This document shows positions 20,981 through 32,900 of a stretch of DNA of 64,000 nucleotides, piece by piece. A program made the position numbers and the translations under genes. The notes under the pieces are model-generated. The model was not told the DNA's origin. It ran no database searches and saw nothing but the letters and a program-made list of their open reading frames with translations. The DNA comes from Azolla caroliniana (taxonomy: Eukaryota > Polypodiophyta), in NCBI GenBank assembly GCA_043228905.1, contig JBHGNT010000007.1:21762001-21826000 (forward strand), read 5' to 3'. Every line of letters starts with the position of its first letter. Position 1 is the first letter of the stretch.

Positions 20981-23900
20981 TCACTGATATGGACAAGATA
21001 GCCTGGCGCAACGAAGCTTTTCTGCATGCGCTTGCAATGTTCTCACTTGGGCTAGTTCAAATTCCTCGGTTTCTCGCATCAATCCTCTGGTCAGCAGAAA
21101 AGAAAAGAAAAAACAGTTATACATTATGTGAATTGCATCACAACCTAAGGCAAGAAGATTCTAAAGAATTATAATAACTGATGAAGCAACGTTAGAAAGA
21201 AAGAAGACTCACCGAATCTTGTTATACTCTTCCATCTGTTTCAATAATTTCTCTTCATTCTGCAACAATAGAGTGAAACATGAGCAATTGTTAAATCCAA
21301 AAATTGCTGCTATAGCAATATGTGTGTTAGGCACTATATAAAGATGTATTCCAGATTTTTGGAATACCCATACGAGTTATAACTTAGTCCGAACAAAAAA
21401 CTGAACTCTAATACCATATTTACAGATAGCGAGAGAGTGTGTACGTGCGAGTGTGTCTTTGGTGCTACAGCACAGCCATATAATATTTACATTCAAGACT
21501 TCTGAAGAATCCATAGTAATTATAGCTTAACCCATCCATAATCAACCTCTAATGCTAGCTATATTTTAAAACCGAGTCTACAAGGAGTTTATTAGAAGGA
21601 TAAATATTTGTTGAAGCTGCTGTCTCGAAAATACCTATTAGATACCCTATCGCTTTTTCTCAAGGCAACATAAGACTACACCACACCTAACATACTGGCT
21701 TGTTGCCATCTCATGGTCATATATGAATGCTTCAGCTAGAAACATTTTTACGATGAGACATAAGAAACTCGCTGAAATAACGATGACATAATGTGGCATA
21801 TCTAACTCTATATTTCCAAATTTAGATGGTCAAAATGTGGGGTTACGAAGACTGTAAAATTAACCCATTTTTATGATTTGTTACGCCAAACACTAATGAA
21901 CACCTAGAAAACAACTGCGCATGGCTCAGAAAGTAGAAAAATAGTACCTTCTTCAAAGACTCATGAAGTATCGACGAGTGTTCTTTGGTTTGTTCTAGTG
22001 CCTCTTTCAGTTGTAGTATTTGGATTCCACCCTAAACCACAAGGCATTACAAGAACTGTTTTCGTCAACTTCCTTGAGGCAGAAATCATGTTGATTACAT
22101 CCGACTCTTAGCAGGAACACTTACCTGATCGGCCATCATTCGCACAGATTGCAATTCAGAACGAAGCAGTAAACAGCTTGATTCCGCCCCCTCCTTGGCT
22201 TCTATCAACTGTTCTCAGAAACAAATCGTCATTCGTAGAGATATGTAAATAGGACAAAGATGTTTTCCGCAGTTTATAAGAGCATTACCTGCTTGTTCTC
22301 AGAGATCAAAACAGCATTAGAACATGTCAGTGTTTCCCTTTCTTTCTGCAATGCGGTTATATTGTGGCTATCCTGCATTCATCAAGCGATTTACAAAAGA
22401 GAACTGATTATATTATTATGTTTCTGTATTTGTAATGCTTCTTTGACTGGTATTTATTATGCTAATAATATGACTAGAGATCTAAATACTTGGGAGTTTC
22501 AAATGATTAAAAACAGAAGCCTCCAATCCAACACACAGACAGGGAAGAAAAGAAATATATTCAGCCTTTGCTGAGTTTGCTAGGACAAACTAGGCAGCAA
22601 TTATTCTCAATTTAACATATACAGTGAAAAAGAGCAGTTTTCCTATAGCAGTTATTGAACTACTTCTTCGGCATAAAAATCCTTTATTTTAAACTGATTG
22701 TGATAAATAAGCAATATGGATGGACAGATAATGAGCATTTAGCTTAATTCAGATCTTGGCATTATTTTGATTTTGGCATTATTTTGATTTTGGCCACCCC
22801 AAAACATATATGCAACTGTAAGACAACCCAGTTGTATATAATGTTCCCTATAAAGGATGAGTTACCTGCTCAATCTGTCTGACTTGACAGCTTAGAGCAT
22901 CTTCCAGAGACTTCATACATTCCTGGAGAGAAGCAAAATACATTAGAACAAATAGGATGATGAGAAAAATTCTCTAACAAAAAGGACTTAAAACAACATT
23001 TTTACCTTTGAAGCACCCAAATCAGTTAGTAGCTTGTCTACTGTCATTTGCCTATCTGCGATTTCCTGTTTCCTGCATCCTTGAATGAGTCAAACCAACC
23101 TCACGATTCAAAATATTAAGCTCAATGGACTTCATAGATCAGATAGCAAATGTACTATAGCATATAGCTTTCTGATCATTCATGTAAAGGAATAATTGAG
23201 ATGCTAGAAGATTTAATAAGCGAAAAGAAAACTCGGCTGTTCATCATTGAAGTCAAACCATGTTTCTATATCAAATGGGTATATCCAACAAGAAAGATAA
23301 TTTAGATTAGGGAGTTATCCAGGATAATGAACATCTTACAAAGATCTAAAAAAATTGATGATATTAAATGATACACTATTACAGAACTTGCGGAATTCAG
23401 AAATGATAAAAAAATTCAAAGACAAGTGCAACTTTCAAACTCAATCTCATAGTGATGTATATAGCCCTAACCTTCAGAAGAAAACTTTTTTCTGCCTCAA
23501 ATCTAGAGCTGACTTGCTTCAAAGCTTCCATTTGCTTCTCCAGTTCTGTTTCTAACGCTTGAACCTGTATTCATCCATGAATATAAATTGTTTGAAAACA
23601 AATTTCAACTGAGCTTAACCCATTTATGATTTTCTTAGGAGGCAGTTACTTAACTTCTTTTAAGAAACCAAAGTGGCCTATGAGACCAAACGAAAGATTC
23701 TATCTAAAAATGATGTCTCGTTTTGAGAACAGACCAAAACAAATATCATTAAAAATATAGGGAACAAAAGAATCTAGATATGTATGTATGCACTATTGTT
23801 AAAAATACAAGAGTTAAGAAAGATGACCATGTCATGTCTTGATATCTTGTTGATGTTACAGACACGGCCTTCAGCAGAGATGTTCCAAAGCTATTTTAAT

Positions 23901-26900
23901 GGATTTAAGGGTAGTGTAAGTGGGAAATCGGCTATCCTAGTACTTGGGATAACCTATAAGGACCTGAGGCATGTCATGTCTGGAAGCCTAAGGAGTTCCC
24001 CTATGTAAAGGAGAATAGCTACCCCCTTCAACATTGCATCTTAGAGACGTTGTAGAGACTTTATTTGCGAACAAGACCCAGTTAACGCCTTAAACACTCC
24101 GCCTGGAAGCGTCCACAACTGCTGGTGAGCGAGGACTGGCCCCTCGTTATTTTAAAGAGTTGTGATATCCTCAACCTTAATCCATTTCTTTTAATCTTTT
24201 AAGTAACTGCTCATTGATGGGGTTTTTGTGAGAAAAGCTGTTAATAGCAGCAGCAGAAGAGTTAGAACAAAACAGACATAGCCAAGCTGTGAGAAGGCTG
24301 TTAGACAGCAGTAGAAAAAATGGTTGCAAAGAGTAGAGACACAGCCAAAGAGTTGTGCTTGTTTGTAAGTAGCAACAGAAAATAATCTCATTACGAAAGA
24401 GGCTGGTATAGCCTATTTATACAAAATTGGAAATGGTTGTTTGGTAGTTAAGAGACTCTTGTACTACCAAACAGGTACAATAAACTAGGAATAAAAAGGG
24501 AATATTTTGGAAAAAGTGGAAGAGAGAAAAGGCATTTAAAGCATTGCAGATTCTAGAAAGAAAGAAAGATATATTAACGTCTTTTAAGAGGCCAAAATGG
24601 CCTATAAGACCAAATAAGAGATTACATCATAAGTGTTGTCTCGTCTTTGAGAACAAATCAAAATAAAATAAATATTACACAGTAAATATAAAAGTAAATA
24701 ACATGTAAAGAAAATTAATGAGGGAATCTAGAGAGAGAAGGCATTTAAAGAGTTGTAGATTCTAGAGAGAGAAGAATCTGGGAAAAGAGAGAATGTAGTA
24801 CAGAGATAATAAAGATGAAAGAGAATGCAGGTCTGGAGCTGCCACCCTCCAACAGTTTTGTATGTCTCTTGTCCTTTGCTTCTTGCTGGTTGGTGTGGTT
24901 AAACACCCTTAATCCATTATTTTCTTTACTCTTTTAATTAATTGTTCATAATAGTTAACAAGGCTGCGACCTGGTATGGGAAGCTTCTGGCAGCTGATGT
25001 CATGTATGCTCAAATTTTCCCAACTGTAGACGAGGAATATGAGCATTGTTTAATTTCCTTGGCTCAAAAAGTTGGCAATCACAATCATGTTATTAGGCTT
25101 CTAACAACATTAACTTGGGGAGCTCTGCCCTAGTTTTCAGAAAGCATTCCACCTTATAAAACTCCACTGTGAATAGTCTTCTATGTAAGAGACGAAAGGG
25201 TCCATTGTGTTAGTGTCGTGATAGAGTGGCTTACAGAGAATTAGAAAACAGAGGAGCTGAATCATAGGTTAGCAAGTTTAATAATCTAGTAGTGCTAGTA
25301 ATTAGCTGCTCAACCATGGAGAACATGGAATTCTTTGAGGATTATTCACAATAATGATGAGCGAATTATATCTTGTTTTCTATATTTCTTCTTTTGGAGG
25401 ATTGTCCCCATCTAAACATGACCAAAGAGGAAAAGAATAGAATGATCCGAACTGATATTATTTACTTTGAAAACAACATCACATAGATCAGCCCCCAGAT
25501 ATCACTTCGTAAGAAGATAGCCCACTATTAGACAAAATTTACAGACATCAAAGGATGGATTCATCACTGTGGCATCTTATATGGACATACATCTATCCTA
25601 TGTGTTGGGCAGTGTGATAGGGAAGCTACAAACATCTTCCCATCAGTTAAGAGATAGAGGTCGGCAGATTTGCACGAATACCTCTAGAAGGAAGAATTTG
25701 CTCATCATGTCATCAGAGAGTGGAATCTGAAGAGCACTATGTTTGTCACTGTAGTGTTTTTTATGAAATAAAAGGGAGATACCATTGCCTCTTTAAGCAA
25801 GGATTGGCCCACTATGCAAGGTAATGGAATCCTGATGATCAACGGTGCTTGGGGCTTTTCTTCCTAGAACTCATGAGACACAGGGAAATGTTGTTCAAGG
25901 ACAACAGAACCACTACACAAGCTCATCAACAAACAAAAATCAAAACTTTCATTAGCCCCATCACTCCTCATGCAACAAGTACTCGATCACGGGCTATATA
26001 AGTGGGCTCTCCACCAGGTTATAGAAAAGGTTTACAATAGATCAGGCAACAACAATATGCTATGCACCTAGGCCCCAGCCTCATGGACTACAATCTCATC
26101 AACCTTATCATCGACAGATAAAGGCCATTATCTGCTGCGACACAAGTGCTTCCCTTGGAGACCTATCCGTTCTGGATCAAACTATGCTAGAGATCTTTCA
26201 AAGACAAAATTTGACAGCGTTGCATGTGCCAATAACAATAATTTTTAGTCACTTTTTATCTTTACTTTTTTACTCAGAAGACTTATTTTGGTTTGTTGTT
26301 CTCAAGGACAAGACAAGACTTAAGATGTAATCTCTTGTTTGGTCTTATTGGCCATTTTGGCCTCTTAAAAGAAGTTAATATATCTTTCTTTCTTCTTTCT
26401 CTAAAAGATCTTTTTTAATCATTTGTTAGTCATTTGCAGTTCTCAATAATAGAAAAACTCTGTTATTATGGAATTCATGAAATTTAAGATGTGAACAAAC
26501 AGAGGCTTAAAGCACTGAAAATTTGCACTCTAAAACTCAAGGTATCAGGAATTACTTCAGTGATAACTACGAAAGCTATAATGGATCATCAAAAATGCCA
26601 AAGGCTCAATAAGGTTGACATTTATCGCATTCACACAAACATGCTGATTGTTAGCAAGAACTAATTCTTTTCGTAATGTACAATGTAACTTACACATGAT
26701 TTGTATTTATCTCGTTCAAGACTAACTTCAGCAACAAGAACATTGCTTCCTTCAAAAGACCTGCCATAACACAAGAGGTAAGAAGCCAATAACGGGTAGC
26801 TAGTTGTTGAAACTTGAAAAGAATGTTACTGTTCCCAATCTCTCTCGAGCTTATTCAAACACACAGATTGGATAAGATCTCTACATTTAGAGACATTTCA

Positions 26901-29900
26901 CAAGCAAAACTAATTTGCAAAGGGAGATTCTAATTTAGAAGCAGAAATTTTGAAGTTTTGTATTTGGAAGACTTTGCTACTCAATATGCTTCGAACCATC
27001 ACTTCCTTTCTTAGGTAATTTTGTATCCCACATTTGGATTTAATAAATATAAATTCCTTCATCTCAAGGATGAAAAAAATAATAATCTCACTTGCTGAGA
27101 GTGTGGAGCTGCTTCTCATAATCGTCCAACTTCACTAATTCTGCCTGCCTCGCATTCTCTTTATCATCTAAAGAGTACTTGAGATCCTGAGATAACAAAT
27201 TGTACCCAACATGGCACTCATACCTTATAGCTAATCAATACTCTACGAATTGATTGTTATTTCTCATTAAAAATACCAATTTTCCTACCTGCATGTGAGA
27301 TTTCAGGGTTTTATTCTCTTGCTCCAGTTTTCTATATTTCTTATTTTGGTGGGTAAGCTGCAAATGCCAACAAGATTTTTGACATGAACTTTAAATACCA
27401 CTATTTCTAAACAAGAAGCAAATAAAATACTGGACTTAATTATTTAAGGCTATAGGATAATCATGACCACAATTGTTAATAAATGCACTTTCGTGGTATT
27501 TATAAACAGTATTTGCTACCTTTCTTAAGCCAGCCACCTTTAGGGGAATGTTAGGCGGAACAATCAAGTTAAGGTGTGCCTCAAGATGGTACGGATGATA
27601 GATAGATGGACGTTTAACCAGTAATTTACAAGAGTTACCTCCTTTTCCAAATCTCCAACCGTTGACTGAAGCTCCAATTTTTCTTTTTGAAGTCTTTGCA
27701 CATCTTGCTCCAGCTGAAGAGTCCTTTGATGGAAGTTTGGATCCACCAATGTCTAGTGCACATAAAGGGAAGTATAGTTAGAAGCATATATGCATAGAGC
27801 TGATGCCACTGTCAAAAGATATGTGACTTGATGTCCATTATTGTAAATCTGTGTATTATGCACCAAAATCTTGCATTTCAATAATCCAGGGAGAACAATC
27901 AGTGTATTTTGTGTCTATGAGCATGAATATGAATTGGGCTATAAACAACTATTCGTTGAACAAAAAATGACATTTATCCTTACACAAATTTGGAGGAAAT
28001 TTTCTGGTTAACAACCCTCGTTTAACACTGGAACATCTTATACCTTATAAAATGGAGAAATATAAATGGTATGCTACAAATTTCTTTAGATTGAAAAGGC
28101 ATAATCCATCTCTCATTTCCAATGCAAGAACTAAGGTGCACTCTCTATATCTAGTCCCCATCATCCATCGAATATGGTTATGATAATTGTCTTCATCAAT
28201 ACTAATTTATTGCATCAACACTTTGTGTGTCATTGAACATACTTAGCTTTTCCTTTGAAAACAATCACAGCTAACTAAAATGTATAATTGGTTATTACCA
28301 GTCACCGATACACTCACATGAAAAACACATTATGGAGTATACAGCAGAATATGAATTGAAAGCAGGGATGATTCTAAACTGTATGGTTAAGAAGTTTTTC
28401 TCGACTCTTGTGACAACAGATTACTGGGCAGACATGTCACTCTACAACATTGACTCCATTCCAAATTCCCCGATGACAATGTAGAAAACTTCCAGATGAT
28501 ATCAATTCAACACATACAAGGATGAGTGCTATCTTGGAAAATCTGGAAATGGGTTTTTTTATCTTTGGTCTCATACTTATTACAAGCACAGTGGACCATT
28601 CATATATGAAACATGCTTGTATAGTTGTTGGAAGGCAAGAAATAATGTATGTTCTAACTTCCTCTTTTGAGCCCTTCAAGGCCTACTTGATTCATGGAAT
28701 TACAAAAATATTATAGAAAAATATTTAATTTCTTTTTCTGTAACCTACACAAGTTTCTCTGCATGGTGCAGATTATTTGAATTTCAATGGAAGGTAATAT
28801 TTCAAAATCACCTTCTCCTTGATGGTTTCTTTTAAGGATTCCATCGATTGCTTTAAAGACTTCACTTCCTTTTGATAGAGTTCCTTCTCCTGTAGAAACA
28901 TTGCCATTGACCTATCTTCAACTGATAACACAGTCATTGCTTGAGGCCATGAATTCTTTCTTATGGGTTCAGTTGATCTCGATTCCGGTGTTGAGAGATT
29001 CTCACGACAGCCAAGAACCTCTTGTTTTGATTGCAATTTTGTAGCAGCTAATAACAGTGAATAACTAATTTGTCAGAAAATATAACCTTGAAAACCACAT
29101 CAGAAAGACAAAGTATCATGTAGATTGCAGGGAAAAACTCAAAACATATCAAATTGATCTATCTCTGTCTCTAATAAGTATGTCCTGCGGATAAGTCAAC
29201 TTATAACTTGGGCAGTCGTATGCCAAGGGACACTACCGAGTCCTGAGAGTTTGCCTTCCTCTTGGTGGGCTAACAGAGGGATTGGGGGTGTCACTCCCCA
29301 ATGGCAAAGATCACGTCATACTTCAACACACACTCAATGGAACCATGGACATCTCAAGGGCGTCATAACTTAAACTAATATTAACACACTTAATCACTAC
29401 ATCAAGTAAGAAATACGTCGTTTTAATTAAATAGGTAATTATTAGATAAAAAACATATGAGGTGTCTCATTGAATAGATAATTGCAAAGTAAAAATCATG
29501 TATATGTCAATTATTTAGTGTGGAAAAGCTACATGGAGGAAAGTGAACCTTGGTGGATGCAAAGAGGAGAGAATGAGGACCAAAAGTTAGCCCCAAAGCT
29601 TGGGCACCAGAGGGTCACTTTTACATGAGAACCCTTTCCTTTTTATACAAGTGAGAGACGCTAAAGGGTCCCTATCACATTGTCAGCCCATTGGCCGTTT
29701 AGCCTCTACCACCTAATAAAGGGTAGTTCCACACAAATTACAATATGAAAATACATTTTGTATGCATTGATCATATGACCAATATTCTAGATTGGAAATA
29801 TTACGGGTCATAGGGACATTAAAACCACAGGATATGAAATTATTTCCCTTGACAAGTGTTACATATATTTTTAGCAATCAACAACGTAGGGTGTAAGGAT

Positions 29901-32900
29901 ATAAGACCCTTGGACATCCAAGACATCAATGTGAAGGTACATGCCACAGTCAAAGAGTAGTTAAAAGGAATGCCAAAAACACTTTTTTCTAGCTCCTTAA
30001 GCTAGTTTATCTAGTGTGAACTGTGATTATTACTATAACCTATATTTTGGCGAAGGACGACAGACTTAACTTCTTTTTGTTAAAGGTGACATACAGAAAA
30101 TCTGGCCTTCGCCTGCTCAATAAACAGACTCAAAATTATATGGACGATGTAGTGAATCAAAGGAAAAGATCGTCCTATCAGATCTAATTTTGCAGCGGGC
30201 AATAGGCTTAAAACCTACCAGATTTTGGGAAGTCTATTTTCTGCTTTGCAGGCAGTTTGAGAATTTTAGTGCTTTTCCATCCATCATCTTCTCGTTCTTC
30301 AACTTCTTTATTGTCATTCTCCTGAATAATATCTGCAATTGCAGTGACAGATTTTTTGGCCAAGGGTTGGCTCCTTACTTCTAATTCTGCCAAAAAACAA
30401 TGCACATCCAAGTATATAAGAAAAATAATAATGGAATGCTAATCATCATCAATACAGAATATTGAAAATATAATTTTGTGGAATAACCTGGGATTTTTGG
30501 AAATTTTCGCAGCACAAACATGTCAGCAAATGTAAGACCTGGAAATATCCCACAGAAAAATATATATCAAACTTTGTAACTGTATCTGTTATCAGATGTA
30601 CCATTGTCAAGACGCTTTTACACCTACCTTCACCGCCATAACCACCAAACATATACAATTCTTGGGCCTTGGCTACGAGACTATGAGCTGAACGACCAGA
30701 TAAAGTGTCATATTCTAGCGATCTTTTCCTTGGTGTTTTTTTTAAGACTGTTGGATGTTCTGATTGCTCAATCATATGCCAGCTCAACTCTAGATCTGAG
30801 ATATTGCAGGGAACCAATGGAACCTACATAGTAGTTGAAGAGCTCAATATTTTCAAGAATCCGTAGTTGGTAATTTTAGTAATTATTTAATGGTGAGCAT
30901 TAAATAACTATTACAAAGGAGGAATATTTGTTCTCTGGAAAAAGGCAAATAAAGCATGAAAAACAAGGCCTCAAAGTACTCCTTAACCCATTTGTCCTTG
31001 ACAATGACTGAGTTTCCCATGCCTAAAAAAATGGCTGCCTATCTAAATTTATCAATCCAATAGTGTAATAGAACTATTTGAGCCACATTTAGCAAAGAAA
31101 ATATATTTACTTACAAAAACAAAAACAAAAGAAAAAGATTCTTCAAATAGACAATATTCTGTAAACTAAACACCAAGTCCCACAAAATATGTCTCATCCT
31201 TGAAATACAATTAGATAATGTGCACTATGCATGGTTCTCATACCAAAGTGAACCTTGTATTGGGAACCTAAAAGACCAACTATAAGCATTGTCCAGAACA
31301 AAAACTTCTGTTTTGAAAATAGATGCACAAAATGCTTTCTTAGCATAAAGAGAGAGAAAGATATATTAACATCTTTTTAAGAAATGAGATTAATCTCAAC
31401 ATTACAAGTTCTGAATAAATGAGTGTGCATATTAGAATACACAAAAGACCACCTTCTGGGATTCAGGCTCAATACTTGCCCCATTGAGGTTTCATGGATT
31501 CAAATCCTAGATACTTTCCTCCCATATGCTCATTGGATGTGACGAATTGGAAAGGCAAAAATGAACCCGCTTACCAATATAAAGCTCCAATCCATCATTT
31601 TGACTAGGGTTTCCATGAAGGCACAAAGATAATGAGTTCAAGTTGAACCATCGAGTTATTGGGAGACCTAGTTACTCAAGAAAGATAGGTTAGCAAGAGG
31701 AAATTCCATCTTTAAAAAAAGCTGGGCAGGCAATAGCAGCAAAAGGTTAGTATCCCTCTAAGATGAAACCTTCCAAATTTGTACAACCATAAAGCCAAGA
31801 TTAGCATGGAAGAGGGGATGTGTAGAAAGAATGCTCACAAAATAAGGTCATAGAAGAATTTACCTCTCTCAGATGAAGGGAAGTATTAAAGAAGTAGAGA
31901 AACCGAGAGGAAGGCACATCTAAACTACCTCTCATAGAAATACTTGCTAGCAAGGGGAAACTGGAACCCGCAAATAAGATCTCCATGAAAAATACAAGTA
32001 GCCTACTGCTCCATATGTGCATTATCATTTGTAACTTTGAAGTGTCAACTGAGCATGAATTTTAGAAAAGTAGTAAATTTATAATGTGTATCCCTCTCAA
32101 CCTCCCCTGTGATATAACACAGAAAACACTTTCTATCTAAAATACTCTTTGGATACCATCAGATAATAACCTTTTGCATACATACTGGTACCTGTAAGAC
32201 ATAAGTATCACTTAACCGTAGTGATCCATGCCGTCCACCATGAATTACAATAAGCCCATCACCCATCAGAACTGCAGCATGATTAGAACGAGGACAAGGA
32301 GGCTGTCCTCTCACAGCTATCATGTTCCATCTGTTTGTTAGCGCATCATAAATACTGCAAAAGGAAGTTACTTCACATAACTTCCTAATAATGTCTTCTT
32401 CCAGCGAAGTTGGAGTGACACATTACCTTAATTTTTCCTCATTTATAATACCTCCCTCAGCTTTACCACCAAAAAGAGCAATGTAACTGCCAAATGCTGT
32501 GAAGGTGTGATAACCCCTTCCCTTTGGTTTGGCACCTTCTGGCATCAGATCTTGCCATTCAAGTGTGTCTGAATCCAAATCCCAAAACATATAGCAGGTG
32601 TTTGTAAAGAGAAAATAATTAGAAAAGGGATAAAATAATAGAAGTTACCTGTATGAAATATCAGAAGATCAGAAAGCCAGCTTGGTTTGGATCCCCCATA
32701 GCCTCCATATATCAATATTGAACGTTTGTGTTTAGGATGTAAAACTGCTGCATGTGTTCCTCGAGATGTCATGGAGCTATTCGATAAGATTGGACAGGAC
32801 CACTATAAAACTAGAAAACCATATAAAGCATTCCAACTGGAATAACGCAAGCATTTGTCTATAACAAAAAATGCATGAAAAATACCTTCAAGGACACAGT

